A stretch of DNA of 64,000 bases from Cymodocea nodosa (GCA_036874045.1 CM072347.1:4342501-4406500), one strand, 5' to 3'. Shown: positions 1 to 12,657, numbered from the stretch's first letter. Numbers and translations are program-made. Notes: generated by a model not told the origin, from the sequence alone.

Positions 1-889
1 AGTGATTAGGTAGGCAGAAGAAGTGGAATGAGTGGTTTAGGTCCTTTTCCCAGTGCAATACAAGAAAACACCTCTTCTTTTTAGTCATCCTTGCTGCTTC
101 TAGAGGCTTTCTTTTAGTTCACACCCTTCCAACATGTTTTTTCCCTGTGGAAAAAAATTAACGTTCATCCCAAACTCCCTTGGATGGTTGATCAAGAGAG
201 GGTGATTTGTTTTTCATTGAAAAAAAATCAAGCTCAGGATGGCCTACTGTTACTGTCAAGTAAAGATGCTACTTCATAGGATTTAAACCCATGGACAAAG
301 GTTGCAAGGGAGCAATCTTAATGCTTTCTCAATATTTGTACTTTAATATATATTCAAGAATAAGTTGAAATAGAAAATTCAATGGCCACACTCAACTTTT
401 ATTTGCTCATGGCCTGATAGATATTAGTTGTTATAAACTTATAGCGTCATATAAATCATCTTAACTTATGAAAAATAAATTGAAAGAATGCAATTCAAAC
501 TGTGTATAAGAACAAAGAATCCTTGGGTAACATCTACAATGAATGTATTAGATCTACAACTATGACATCTCAAACCCGATATCTTAAAATACATGCAACA
601 CCAGGCAGTCAACATCCTAAACTACAAGTATAATGCCATAAAGGTTTAGCCTTTTAGATGCAATGGTAGCGAAGTATATCAACAATGGATGACAAATTGG
701 TTAAGCAGAAAACTTGTACTTGTCAGATGTAGCAATAGGTATGCCAAACCAATAGACAACTTTTGTCTTGAAAACAAATGCTCCAATGGAAAGAAACTAT
801 CAATTCTGAATTCTGCATTGTTCCAAAGATGGGATAATCAGGACAATTTGAAATCACATTCTAACTGAATAATGATTTTCATATTAGTT
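1..889. other. No recognised feature
   Basis: A+T-rich sequence with no long reading frame, no clear repeat and no RNA gene that I can recognise. It lies outside the first LTR-like sequence of the window. Confidence 0.5.
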
Positions 890-1330
890 CATGTGAAGTT
901 GTCGTGGTCTTATATGTGGATCTGATTGTAGATCCATTTATCTCTCTCATCATATATATGTTTACTATAGCTTCCATCTAATCAATAATAATAGATTTTC
1001 CCTAATTCTTGTTTGAACATGGTATCAAGAGCACAAGAAATCTAGGGTTTCATCTCTAGTAGGTATTGTTCCTCCACCTCCATTGGCCTTCCTCAATCCC
1101 AATCACATCTCCTCTCTCTCTACTCTTTTGACCAATGGTTACATCCATCGGTTGCATTGCACTTGCTGATGTTGTGAACCAACAGGTGCGTCAGCTACCG
1201 ACACATATAAGGTGGCCCCTCCCAGTGCAAAAGGTGGCTACTGAATCCACCCCTCTTCCTGCAAGTTGATCACCTATCGTTCCTCTTGTGAACTATTCGT
1301 CCATTCTTCCCTCCCACGGGTGGCTCATCT
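890..1330 (+). mobile_element. Decayed Copia 5' end: LTR tail, primer site, gag start
   Basis: Sequence ending in GAACA at 1019 is followed directly by TGGTATCAAGAGC (1020-1032). This closely matches the plant initiator-Met tRNA primer-binding site of Copia elements. A leader follows, then an ATG at 1135 that opens a short gag-like frame. The frame stops within about 130 bases and is then interrupted by the minus-strand LTR that begins at 1331. The left end of the LTR was not found, so 890 is a guess. The gag pieces at 10405-11188 and 12663-13020 belong to the same general class (Retrofit/Osser-like), but the pieces seem to overlap slightly, so they may be separate copies. Confidence 0.5.
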
Positions 1331-2173
1331 TGTTATGGATCGATGATTTATTAGAGGAGAGGTGAATAATGAGTTTTTTAAAGTTATTACTGATTTTTAT
1401 CACCCTAAAAATATATATATCATAAAAAATTTTATTTTATTTCAAACAGATCACGATTATCACAATAACACAAATATTGTAGAAATAAAATACTAAAAAA
1501 AAAACAGAAATTTTATAGTGGTTCACCTAAATGGATTAATCCACTCGTTAAAGTCTCTAACTTTGAGAATTCCACTAATTTGGTATTTTTTAAAGTTTAA
1601 TACCAACCTATACACGAGTTCACAGACTCACACAATGATATTTTCCTAATTAAACACGAAACCACAATATAGAGTAATACTTTGTGCAAGAATATAGGAC
1701 ACCGACCCTATGTTAACAATGCACCAACCTTGTTCAGATAAGGCATCAAATTCACCCTCTTCTCAAATCATCAAATTTAAGGAGTTTCACTACACCCCAA
1801 TGAGATAAGTTTTCTCAAATAAAAACCTATTGAATGATTAGAAATTCAGCATATAAGCATTCACAAGAGAACAAAAGCACAAAATCAAACCATAGTGTGC
1901 AATCTCAATTGTCGTTGTGAAATGATCCAATATCACCTCTGCACTTCTCCTTCTAAGAGTTAAGTCTTCACACTTCGATTGCAGAATAATATACACTTGA
2001 ATCTTCAAATCTATTACTTTCATGCATACTTATCATTTTCCATTTTGTCCATCCTCAATTTCTGATTATGGAAACTCTATAGTGTTCAAATTGCACCATT
2101 GATCTTCATCAATTTTCAATGTATCATTCTATACTTTCATTTTTTTGTTCCCTTACCTTAAGATCTATCTACA
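1331..2173 (-). mobile_element. Solo LTR F, left part (minus strand), split by element A
   Basis: The left edge TGTTATGGATCGATGATT resembles the reverse complement of the 3' end of Copia LTRs elsewhere in the window, for example 11189. A block with GGTTCACC and AATCCACT near 1520-1545 also resembles the solo LTR at 11189. The sequence stops at 2173, where element A begins, and seems to continue at 9808. The two parts add up to about 1.44 kb, a normal LTR length here. No convincing target-site duplication was found. The 61-aa minus-strand frame at 1838-2023 lies inside it and is probably chance. Confidence 0.5.
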
Positions 2174-2898
2174 CAAGGTTTTTCAGAGAGTTACAGATCA
2201 AGCATTTAGATTTTCGAAATGTTATAACAGCTAACTATTTGAAAATCAAAAGAAATTAGAAGGTTATCTTAAAATATCTTTCTAAACGATAAATTACTAT
2301 ATTTAAGACTGACAAAATGATAAATACAATAGAATACATCTATTAGACAAAATATAATCATTGTACACTTTGGTATAAGTATAATCAAAACAGAAAAATA
2401 AAGAAAATCACTTTTTATCATATACTTTTGAGAGCTATAGAAAATTTTCCACGATACATATTTCATAAAATATTGAAGAAAAAGAATAATAGCAAAAGCT
2501 CCCTACATTCACATTCTGAAAGAAAGCAAGATTATTGATTTGTAGACTTACACCTGAAAGTTCACTGTTGGTTCAGAACTTGCATTAGAAAGCTCAGAGG
2601 AAAGGTTGGTTCAGAGTTTTTACCTAAAAACTCAAGTGTAAGTTCTTGCTTATACCTAAAAGCAAATGTTGTAAGTAATAACTTACTTAGTAAAGTCTAA
2701 GTGAATCTTAAAGGTGGACTAACCAAGTTGGTGAATCACCTAAAATTCTCCAATGTCGTTTATTTATTACTGCTGTAAATGTTTATTTTATAATTATACT
2801 TACTGATCAATTAAATCAAATGACTAAGTTAGAAAAAAGTTAAAATAGCACATAGATCACCATTCACACCCTCTTTAGTGAAACATTCGATCCTAACA
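2174..2898 (+). repeat. 5' LTR of A (truncated)
   Basis: It aligns along its whole length with the last ~720 bases of the LTR at 8010-9807. Shared landmarks are the GAGTTACAGATCAAGCAT block, the TATCATATACTTTTGAGAG block and the terminal CGATCCTAACA. The first ~1.07 kb is missing. Minus-strand frames inside it are shadows. Confidence 0.85.
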
Positions 2899-2918
2899 AT
2901 TAGTATCAAAGCTTGGTT
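2899..2918 (+). promoter_or_regulatory. Primer-binding site of A
   Basis: TTAGTATCAAAGCTTGG follows the LTR end directly and resembles the initiator-Met tRNA primer site TGGTATCAGAGC. It carries several substitutions. Confidence 0.7.
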
Positions 2919-2951
2919 AATCTCTATAAAGATTTAACCATCTAAATTATA

Positions 2952-3906
2952 ATGGCACAATTTACTAAGGGGTAAAACATTTACAGACCTTTATTTGATA
3001 ATTCTAATTATAATTATTGGAAGAATAGAATAGTGTTTCCTCAAGAGTTTTGATGTAAAACTCTAGAAAATTGTTCTTGAAACTACACTTCCTACCAATA
3101 ATGTTATGGATTAGATTGAGGAAGATGAGAAAATCATCTAATTAGATGTTCAAGGGATGAATGTTATATACTGTATATTTACAGTTAAATAGTATAATAA
3201 GGTATCTGCATGTAAATCAACTCATGAAGCTTGAAAAATTCTCTAAGTCACATATAAAGGCACTAGTCAAGTAAAAGACACTAAAATAAACATTTTATTG
3301 AGAAAGTTAGAATTATTTAATATGAATAAGAATGAATCTATTATTAAAATATTTTCAAGATTTACTAAAATTATTAACAGTCTTAAAGACTTGGAAAAGA
3401 ATTTTCTATACATAAACTGGTACAAAAAATTCTAAGAAACTTAACTACAGAGTGGAAACAAAAACCTACTTTAATTCAAAACTCCATGGATTTTAACTAC
3501 ACTGTTGAAGAGTTGTTGGGCAATCTACTGACCCATGAAGTTCAGATGAAAGACAGAAATGAATAGAAAGAAACTGTTGAAAAGAAAGCTGAGAAGAAAA
3601 AGAAAATTGCATAATGATGATGAAATCATACAGTTAGCAAAAAACTTCAAAAAGCTTATGAAGAAAAATAGCAAGATTGGCACCTCTAAAAGTGTGATCC
3701 CCACATGCTTCAAATGCAAAAGGCAATGACATATACAAGCCTTTTGTCTACTACAAACTGAAGAGGATCATCATGAAAAGAAGAAAAAATGAAAAGGTAA
3801 GAGAAAAATGACTTTACAAGCTACTTGGGATGACAGTAGTTCATCAAGTAGTTCCTTAGAGTTTGAAGAAGAGGCAATAGCAAATGTGTGTTTCACAGTA
3901 CAAGAG
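2952..3906 (+). pseudogene. gag of element A (broken)
   Basis: The ATG at 2952 opens the typical Copia gag start: MAQFTKG, then a stop, then RPLFDNSNYNYWKNRI, a UBN2-like gag domain. Many stops and shifts follow. A recognisable C-terminal gag helix region lies near 3480-3610 and a degenerate CCHC zinc knuckle (CFKCKRQ, stop, HIQAFC) near 3709-3750. An acidic Ser-rich linker (TWDDSSSSSSS) follows and leads to the intron donor at 3907. Gag forms the particle and binds the RNA in intact relatives. This copy cannot make it. Confidence 0.8.
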
Positions 3907-4470
3907 GTATGTTTTACATCTCCTTACTGTTCAGATAATGAAAAAAATAATTTAAATATAAATAGTCTTCTTTGTACAATAGATAGTCTGTATATAAAAT
4001 ATAAAGAATATAAGAAAGATGTCAAAAGTTTAAATAATTATTTAGAAAATTCTTTTGCTAAGTTGGAAAAAACTCTTATTGAAAATAGAAACTTAAAAAC
4101 AAAACTGATGACTATAGCTGTAAAAATTTTAATTTAAAAGAAGTAAACAAAAATTTGTTGTCTAAAATCCTTGATCTGAAAAATATTGTATGCAAGTTTA
4201 CACAAGGACAGAAAGGATTAGATAAAATTATAAGATCCTAACGATATACTGGAATTAAATATGGTCTAAAGTATGCTATACCACAAGAAGTACCTTACTA
4301 TAATGACATAATTTGATCTTACAAAGATGACACTACTGTCTTTACTATTAAAAGAAGATCTGGTCGTATGTAACTGCTAATAAACAATAAATTCAATATT
4401 TTAAAGACTAACTCTAGTAAACCCAAGAAGATTTAGATACCAAAAACCTTAATCTCAGTATAACATACAG
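3907..4470 (+). other. Predicted intron between gag and protease of A
   Basis: The donor is GAG|GTATGT, close to the plant consensus. The acceptor is ACATACAG|GATAG, with CTTAAT (4448-4453) as a possible branch site. The length is 564 bases, a multiple of three. Joining the borders fuses the end of gag (...VQE) in frame to DSKELQAQTIKWIMDSG of the protease. Without splicing, the frame that crosses the donor ends at 4135-4137, before the protease. The matching intron of element C is absent from element D at exactly the predicted junction, which supports this call. The spacer itself encodes a Lys/Asn-rich stretch that may form a coiled coil. Confidence 0.7.
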
Positions 4471-5832
4471 GATAGTAAGGAACTCCAAGCACAAACAATA
4501 AAATGGATCATGGACAGTGGATGCTTAAAACATATAACAAATAAGAAAAGACTTTTTAATTCTGTTAAAGTTTTAAATTCAAGATCGATCAAGTTTGAAA
4601 ATAATGAAAAATGTAAAATTACTATCATAGAAAACATTACATCAGAAAATTGTAAAATTGAAAATGTCTTATATGTTAATGGACTAAAACAAAATTTATT
4701 AAATGTAGTACAATTGTGTGATAAAGGATATAATGTTTTATTTTTTGCTGAAAAGTATTATATTATTGATCAAGCTATAAATAAAATAAAATTTATTGGT
4801 TTTAAAAATAATTCAATATATATACTAAACTTCCCATGTGAAAATTCTGCAAATGATTTCTATTTGATAGCATCTAGTGAAGATGATTGATTGTAGCATA
4901 AAAGACTTGGACATGTCAATATGAAAACTCTTAGAAAGCTGTTCAAAAATAATATAGTTAGGAGACTGCCCAAACTTAAATTTAAGAAAGACAAGGTCTG
5001 CAGTGAATATATATTAGGCAAGCAAAAAAGAACTTCTTTACATAGCAAAAATGAGATTACCACCAGAAAGCCATTGGAATTATTACATATAGATCTTTTT
5101 GATCCAACTCAAATATCAAGTCTAAGGGATCAAAAATACACACTTGTTATTGTAGATGATTTCTTTAAATTAACTTGGGTCATATTTTTAACATATAAAA
5201 ATGAGACATACAATGAATTCAAAAATTTCTGCACAAGAGTTCAAAATCAGAAAAAACTGACAGTAAAGAAAATCAAAAGTAATCATGAAGAAGAATTTAA
5301 AAATTCTGAATTTGAAAATCTATGTAATACTTTTGGAATATTACATGAATTTTCCTGTCCTAGAACTCCAGCTCAAAATGGAGTTGTAGAAAAAAAGAAT
5401 AGAACAGTACAAGAAATAACTAGATCTATGTTAAATACTACTGATCTACCAAAAATTTTTTAGGCTAAAGTTGTTGGTACAACTTGTCATATCTCCAACA
5501 GAACTCATATCAAATCTATGTTAAATAAGATACCATTTGAACTATGGTATAATAAAACACCAAATGTTGGATATTTTAAGACATTCGGATGTAAATGTTA
5601 TATCTTAAATATTAAAGATGTCAAAGATAAGTTTGATTCAAAGTTTGAATCTGCCATACTAGTTGGCTATTCTTTTAGAAGCAAAACCTATAGAGTATAT
5701 TTTGATAAAGATAAAAGAATAGAAGAAACAATCAATATTCAGTTTAATGAAGATCTAATTCAAAATATGAGAAATCTGAAGATTAACAATGAAAGTGAAA
5801 ATGAAGAACATGAAAGAGATAAATGCAAATAG
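4471..5832 (+). pseudogene. Protease and integrase of element A (broken)
   Basis: The protease part has WIMDSG near 4501, the DSG active site of Copia aspartic proteases. The usual following Ser/His pattern is changed to CLKH. A stop replaces the Trp of the LWH motif at the start of the GAG-pre-integrase region (HKRLGHVNMKTL, near 4900). The integrase core follows with HIDLFDP (first catalytic Asp), SNHEEEF (second Asp of the usual SDHGTEF is Asn) and PAQNGVVEKKNR (catalytic Glu kept). A stop lies at 5461, and the frame reopens at 5518-5832 with the conserved FGCKCYIL and VGYSFRSKTYRVY motifs. It is not functional. Confidence 0.85.
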
Positions 5833-7487
5833 AAATTCAAACCTCAAGTATCATATCAAAATGAAAATAGTTAGAAATTCAGATCAGATCATCCAATAGA
5901 GCAAATAATTAAAAATATAAATAAAGGAGTGCAGACAATAAGCAAGACACAAGATATTTGCAATTATTGTGCATTTATATCAGAAATTAAGCCAAAATCA
6001 GTTGATGAAGCTTGTAAGGATAATTATTAGACCATGGCTATACAGGAAGAATTAAATCAGTTCTAGAAAAATAATGTCTGAGAATTAGTGAAGAAACCAG
6101 TAGGAAAAACCATCATTAGGACTAAATGGGTTTTCAAAAATAAACTTGATGAAGAAAACATAAAAATAAAACTTGATTTATTGCACAAGGATATAATCAA
6201 CAAGAATGAATAAATTATGAAGAAACATTTGCACCTGTTGTCAGAATTAAAGCTATTAGAATGTTGTTTGCTTTTGAAAGTAATATAAAAATAAAACTCT
6301 TTCAAATGAATATAAAGAGTGTATTTTTGAATGGAAAAATATAAGAAGTATTTGTAAGCAATCCCTTGAATTTAAAGATAAAGCAAAATCAAATCATGTC
6401 TACAAATTAAACAAAGCTTTATATGATCTGAAACAGGCATCCAAGACATGATATAAAAAATTGAAGAAATTCTTATCTGATAATGATTTCAACATAGGTA
6501 AAGTGAACACTTTGTTTATTAAAACTATTGATACACATATATTGATTGTACAAATTTATGTTGATGATATTGTATTTAGGGCAACATCTGAAAAGCTATG
6601 TGATGAATTTCAAAATCTAATGAAGAATTAATTTGAAATGAACCTGATGAGAGAATTAAAGTTCTTTTTAGGGTTACAGATTCATCAAGTGAAAAATGGT
6701 ATCTTTGTTAATCAAGAAAAATACTGTAAAGAAACACTCCAAAAATTTAGTTTTAAAAACATTAAACCTGCAAGTACACCTATAAGTTCAAACACCAAAC
6801 TTAAGAATGATGAATTAAGTAATACAATAGATCAAAAGAAATACAGAGGTATAATTAGATCTCTTCTGTATTTATCAACAAGTAGACCTAACATTATGTT
6901 CAATGTATATCTATGTGCCAGATTTCAAGCATCACCTAAAGAATCACATTTGAAATCTGTAAAGAGAATTTTTAAATACTTACAGGATACTAAAAATTTC
7001 AAACTGTATTACTCAACTAATAGCAATCTTACATTAACAGGATACAGTGATACAGATTATGCAAGAAGTAAATCAAATAGAAAAAGTACAAGTGGAATAT
7101 GTCAACTGTTTGGAAATTCTTTGATCTCCCGGTTCAGTAGAAAATAAAATTGTATTGCATTGTCTACTACTGAGGCAAAATACATTGCAACAGACATCAT
7201 TTTTTGAAAGACATTGACTGATTATAGATTAAAATTTTAGAATACCGAACTATACTGTGATAATAGCAGTACAATTAGTTCATCAAAGAACATAGTACTT
7301 CATTCTAGAGCTAAGCATATCAAGATCAGACATCATTTTTTGAGAGACCATGTGAAAAAAGGACATCTCACTTAAGTTTGTTCCAACAGAAAATCAACTT
7401 ACAAACATTTTCACAAAACCATTAAATGAATCAACATTTAATCATATTAGAAAAAATCTAAGTATATACTCTAAATATGACTTATAA
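5833..7487 (+). pseudogene. Reverse transcriptase and RNase H of element A (broken)
   Basis: The RT starts with a recognisable TKWVFKNK near 6121 and is broken by stops and shifts through 6460. The catalytic YVDD is present at 6557-6568 in VQIYVDDIVF. From 6638 the frame reads LRELKFFLGLQIHQVKNG-like sequence, then SLLYLSTSRPNIMF and the RNase H start YSDTDYARSKSNRKSTSGICQL, ending at a stop near 7145. RNase H motifs continue with stops ([28 protein letters not shown]) to a stop at 7485-7487. It would copy RNA into DNA if intact. Confidence 0.85.
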
Positions 7488-8009
7488 TGCATTTATATTG
7501 GTTTTATGATTATCACTACTCAAGCTCACCATATGGAAGCTTGTTTTTCTGCTAACATATACTCGTACAGGAATTTGAATGATGCACCATCTCAGGGGGA
7601 GAACATCATAAACAATTAAACTCAATAGGGTAGATAAAGAATTACAGTTTGGAACAACAAATAGAGAGAAAGCAAATTGATAGCTATATGACTGATAGAA
7701 AAATATGAAAATTATGGAGAGCAAAATCTGGAAATCTCTTTTCTCTAATGTCAAAAAGAGGGAGAAAAACAGGGAAATACATGGAAATTATAATGTTTGA
7801 AGTTCCCAGCACACAAATAAGAGACAATATTGCAAATTGCAAATTCTTGCAGACAGTCAGAGAGAGAAATTAAATGTATTATGATGTAAACATTGCAATC
7901 CTTATATTATTTGTTTTTCTATGTGACTTAATGTATAGAAATAATTAGAGAGTGGAATACAAATGTAATTTAATGTAAAGAATTTTGTCATTATCAAAAA
8001 GGAAAAGAT
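7488..8009 (+). promoter_or_regulatory. 3' untranslated region and polypurine tracts of A
   Basis: A non-coding stretch with three purine runs: CAGGGGGAGAACATC near 7595, AAAAAGAGGGAGAAAAAC near 7753 and AAAAAGGAAAAGA (about 7996-8008). The last directly precedes the LTR start TGTTAAAACTC at 8010 and is the likely plus-strand primer. The 90-aa minus-strand frame here is a shadow. Confidence 0.65.
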
Positions 8010-9807
8010 TGTTAAAACTCTTGTATTTTAATAATGTAAAAATCCGTATGAAGAAATAAGTTGTATTTCATAGGTGTCACAAGGCACCTATAGTTCAACA
8101 AACTACTGATTAAAAGGTAGATAAATAGATATAGGAAGTTCAGAAAATGCTGCTAGAGAAAAATAGGAACTTCGAAAAATTTAAAGGCTAAGTATCTAAA
8201 AAGTCAGTTTAAAACAGCAAAAATTCCTTCGAAGAGTTAAAAGGCTAATTATCTGAAAATCAAGTCTGTTCGAAAGGTTACCAAAGAAAGCATCCAAAAA
8301 GTCAATTTAAAAGCAGTAGAAATACCTTCAAAAAGTTAGAAAGCTAACTATTCAAAAATAAAAGTCTTTCGGAAAGTTAGTAGGATAACTACTTGAATGA
8401 TCAGAGAGTTAAAGAGCTAACTATCTGAAAGTTCAAGAAAATCGGATTGTTAGAAAAGCTAACTATTCAAACAATTAAGTCAGATAATTATACACGTGTA
8501 GAAATTAAACATACAGCAGTCAAAAGTTTAAAAGGATTTTCGGAAAGTTAGAAAAACTATCCGAAAATTGAAAAATTTCGAAAGATTGTAAATTTAACTA
8601 TCTGAAGCTTAAGTCATTCAAATATGCACGTGGAGAAAGTTAGAAATATTAAAAGTCAGCCGTTCAAATTTTCGATAAGTTAAGATAGAAAATTATCTGA
8701 AAATAAAATAGAATTGAAAAGTTAGACAAGCTAACTATCCAAACTTAGGTTATTCAATTATACACATGCAGAAATAAGAAAATAGCAATCGAAAGCTTAG
8801 AAAGAGAATAAGAAGGTTACTGTAACTAACTATCCGAAAGTTGAAACGTTTCAGTAAGTTAACAGTTACAACTATCTAAAGCTTAAGTTACTCAAATACA
8901 CATGTGCAGAAATAAGAAAAGAGCAGTTGAAAGCTTAGAAGGAGAATTAAAAGGTTATTGTAGTTAACTATCCGAAAGTTGAAACATTTCAATAAGTTAA
9001 CAGTTACAACTATCCGAACTTAAAGATTCATATGCTGAATTTAAAGTCACGTACAGAACTTAAAAATCACGTGAAAGGAATAACTCTTCAAAGTTTTTCG
9101 AAGAGTTACAGATCAAGCATTTGAATTTGCAAAATGTTACAACTAACTATACGAAAATCAAAAGAAATCAAAAGGTTATCTTGAAATATCTTTCTAAACG
9201 GTAGCTTACCATGTTTAGGACAGTCAAAGTGGTAAGTACAACAAAATACATTTGTTAGATAAAATATGATCGTTGTGCACTTTGGTATAAGTATGATCAA
9301 AATAGAAAGATAAAGACTACTTTTTATCATATACTTTTGAGAGTTACAGAAAATTTTCCATGATACACATTTCAGAAAATACTGAAGAAGAAGAAGAATA
9401 GCAAAAACTCTCTGCATTCACATTCTAAAAGAAAGTAAGATTGTTGGTCCGTGAACTTACACCTAAAAATTCACTGTTGGTTTAGAGTTTGCACTAGAAA
9501 ACTCAGAGAAAAGGTTTGTTTAGAGTTTTTACCTAAAAACTCAAGTATAGGTTCTTACTTATACCTGAAAGCAAGTGTTGTAAGTAATAACTTACGTAGT
9601 GAAGTCTAAGTGAATCTTAGGAGTAAACTAGCTAAATTAATGAACCACTTAAAATTCTCCTGTGTCGTTTATTTATTACTGCTGTGAATGTTTATTTTAT
9701 AATTATGCTTACTGATCAATTAAATCAAATGATTAAGTTAGAAAAGAGTTAAAATAATACATAGATCACCATTCACCCTCCTTTTGGTGAATCATTCGAT
9801 CCTAACA
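8010..9807 (+). repeat. 3' LTR of element A (1.8 kb)
   Basis: It starts TGTTAAAACTC after the polypurine tract and ends CGATCCTAACA, a TG...CA LTR. Its middle is an array of GTTAG / CTAACTATCCGAAA pieces in opposite orientations. It contains a 137-138-bp tandem duplication: GCAGAAATAAGAAAA at 8769 and 8906, and ACAGTTACAACTATC at 8862 and 9000. CACGTG-like motifs occur near 9049 and 9069. The full 1.8-kb length shows how much of the 5' LTR was lost. Confidence 0.85.
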
Positions 9808-10404
9808 GTAAATATGTTAAGTCACCGACAAACAAACAACTCAATAAGTAATAAAACATTGACCACAAAAACTTATTCTTTTAAGTAACTAAAAGACTTA
9901 AAAAGCACAGAGCATATCTATAAAGGTTATTCATGCTAAGACTAAACATAATGAACTTTGTATAGTTTACTAAACAATACGAACCTAGTGAATTAGCTTA
10001 TGTGATACTTTAAGTTACTCATGTGTTTAGTCTTAACCTTATGAGTTTTTATCTTAAGTCTATGACTTTTTAATGTTTTCTTTCAAAACATCAACTAGTT
10101 GTCCTAACAAGTTACCGAAGACTTCAATTATTAAGAACCTTAAGTACCCGAACAACTTAGAATATTATATGCCTTGAGCTTGGAGACTAAACATTTTAAC
10201 TAACCGACTAGCTCAGTAGGTTACTCTATAATTTACCAAAGGTTGGCTACCCAACATAGTATAAACTTTTCAATAAAAAGTCATCTCCTGAATACTTAAT
10301 TGATAATGCTTTTTACACTAAGTCCATAGTTTTTCATCATCAAAATATAAATTAAGCATTATAAACTAATATGTAAAGTATCATCAAAAATAATTTTCCT
10401 AACA
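9808..10404 (-). mobile_element. Solo LTR F, right part (minus strand)
   Basis: Read on the minus strand it begins TGTTAGGAAAATTATTTTTGATG at 10404, a normal Copia LTR start in this window. It runs to the edge of element A. Together with 1331-2173 it would be one ~1.44-kb LTR that element A later entered. Confidence 0.45.
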
Positions 10405-11188
10405 TGTTTATGCTTGTTCATTCATCTATTCAAGAATTCTTTCCTTCTACGGGCAACTCATCTATCCAAGTGTTCAAGAGTGCTTTACATGCATCTATTC
10501 ACGTCTATTCTTCTACGAAGGCTTTGTTTATTTGGTAGGGGTTGTACTATCAAACAATGGCAAAGATCTCAAACTGTTTGGTACGAGATTCAACTATTCG
10601 ACAACTCTCAAGCACCTCTATTCGACTCATGAACGATAACTATTTAATGTGGTCCAAAAGTCTTTTTTACTTCATGACTACATAAAGGAAAAGTAGACAT
10701 TTACTACATCTACTATCAAATATCAAGGATGCGACATATCAAGATTGGTTTGTAGATGACTCTACGATGGTGACTTGGTTAGAGAACAGCATGAAACTAA
10801 GTGTGACTAAAAGGGTCATGATGCTTCGTCCAACCAAGTTTGATTTGGGATACAATGAAATTGATGTATGCTAAAGAAAAAAACATCGTACGGGTTTATG
10901 AGATCTATGAACAAATTTTTGCCTTAAGGATGACTGATCAACCAACATAGGAGTATTATAGGCAAAAATGTGTTCATTTTTTTAGGAACTGGAGATCTAT
11001 CAATCATTCAGGATTGATCCTACCACTCAACAACAATACCAAAATGACCTTCAAGTGGTTGCCTTCTAATCATGTCTATTGACTAACTTGGCCTCCTAGG
11101 TGCATGGGCAATTACTTAAAGGTGAGACAACTCCAAATCTTGGGACTGTTTTTGCTTAGGTTCTCTGTATCTCCAAGATGGGCACTTC
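10405..11188 (+). pseudogene. Retrofit-like Copia gag fragment 1
   Basis: Translation with shifts gives IRLMNDNYLMWSKSLF, the usual L-x-x-x-NYL-x-W motif of Copia gag, then TMVTWLENSMKLSV and a tail near 10930-11170 with stops. The front part (10420-10630) is Ser/Thr-rich. The frame breaks at 11189, where a solo LTR is inserted; the remainder of this gag resumes at 12658. Confidence 0.7.
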
Positions 11189-12657
11189 TGTTAGAACCAA
11201 ATGATTCACCAAAGGAAAAGTAAATGGTGATCTATGTGTAATTTTATTCTTTTTCTAATTTAACTAACTGATTTGATTAATCAATATGCACAAGTATTAA
11301 CTAAGTGTAAACATACATAACAGAAATATAAATAAGAAATACAAGGAAATTTTAAGTGATTCAACAATTTGACTAATCCACTCCTAAAGATCACTTGGAT
11401 TTCACTAAGTGTTTCAATACTTACATACACTTGCTTTCAAGTCGAAGCAAAAACCAATCTCTTGAGCTTTCTGGTCGTAGCTCTAACCAACACCTCTCAA
11501 AAGTTTTCAAGTCGAAACTTCAGCAAACCAACCTTGAACTTTCAAGTCAAAGTTCAGCAACCAACCTCTTTAAGTTTTCTAGTTGAAACTCAAACCAACA
11601 TAATGTGTAGCTTTCTAGTGTAAACTACGAACCAATGATCCTTCTTGGATCAAACTTTTAGCACTTAGAGAGCTTTAATTATCTTTCTGTATTTCCAACT
11701 TTCAACTTGTTCTCAACTGTATTGAATCTGAATTAACCTTTCATCTAACGTGGTAACTAATCTATAATTTGTATTTTATCTCTGTATATGATTGTATATG
11801 TAATTTCTCTCTTGTTTGCTCTACTTGATGTTGAATGATCTGTTTGTATTTATACTTGTAAATCTAACGATCATATTTTCTCTTCAACGAATTCATTCTG
11901 CTATACTTACTAATTTGCCAGTCTCAAATATGATAAGTTACCATTCTGCATACTGTCATTTATATAACATTCCGATTCTATTTGATTTTTGAATAGTTAC
12001 CTATTGTAACTTTTGAAAACTCGAATGATTATTTTATAACTCTCTGAAGAACTCGAACAATTATACTCGTCATGTGATCTTTTAAATTCTGCACATATGT
12101 CTTCAAGTTCAGATAGTTATGTTTGTAACCTCCCAAAAATTTGAACAGTTATTCTGTAACTCTACGAAAAACTCAAACAATTATCCCGTAACTCTCCAAA
12201 GAACTCAAACAGTTATTCTTTTATGTTTAGCACATGATCCTTTAAGTTCTGCATGTGAGTTTTTAAGTTTGGATAGTTAGATTTATAATTTTTTGAAAAC
12301 TCAAACAGTTATTCTGTAACTCTCCAAAAAACTAAAACAGTTATCCTGTAACTCTTCGAAAAACTCGAATAGTTATCCTTTTAACTTTCCGAAGAACTTT
12401 CTATTTCAGACAATTGGTCTTCTAACTCTCTAAAGGTCTTCTTGTTTCGAATAGTTAAGCTTTAAGACTTTTTGAAGTTCTTTCTTTCATCTAGCTTCTA
12501 GATAGTTAGCTTTGAAAACTTACCGAAGCTCTTTTCTCTTCTGGATAATTGCAACTAGAACCTTCCGATTCTTTTGTCTATTATCATCTACCAACCTGTG
12601 AAATACATAAGTTTCTCATATAAATTTTTGCATTATCAAAACACAAGAGTTCCAACA
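11189..12657 (-). mobile_element. Solo LTR of A family (minus strand), perfect target-site duplication
   Basis: On the plus strand it starts TGTTAGAACCAAATGATTC and ends CAAGAGTTCCAACA. This is the reverse complement of the A-family LTR, which starts TGTTAAAACTCTTG and ends GAATCATTCGATCCTAACA. It is flanked by ACTTC at 11184-11188 and ACTTC at 12658-12662, a perfect 5-bp duplication. The length is 1469 bases. No internal region is present, so the two LTRs of a former element recombined. It carries the same arrayed motif (GAACTCGAACAATTA, TCGAATAGTTA) in reverse. Confidence 0.9.

Larger units (their letters stand above)
2174..9807 (+). mobile_element. Copia LTR retrotransposon A (decayed, 5' truncated)
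   Basis: The order is truncated 5' LTR, primer site, gag, protease, integrase, reverse transcriptase, RNase H, polypurine tracts, 3' LTR. This is the Ty1/Copia order, with integrase before reverse transcriptase. The 5' LTR keeps only its last 725 bases. The coding part has many in-frame stops and shifts. It interrupts solo LTR F. Because the 5' end is lost, no target-site duplication can be tested. The element class (Copia) is certain; the lineage is not assigned. Confidence 0.9.

Noticed and set aside
1135-11188. A single gag split cleanly by solo LTR F
   Set aside because: The pieces before 1331 and after 10405 seem to overlap by some tens of bases and no target duplication joins them, so two copies cannot be excluded.
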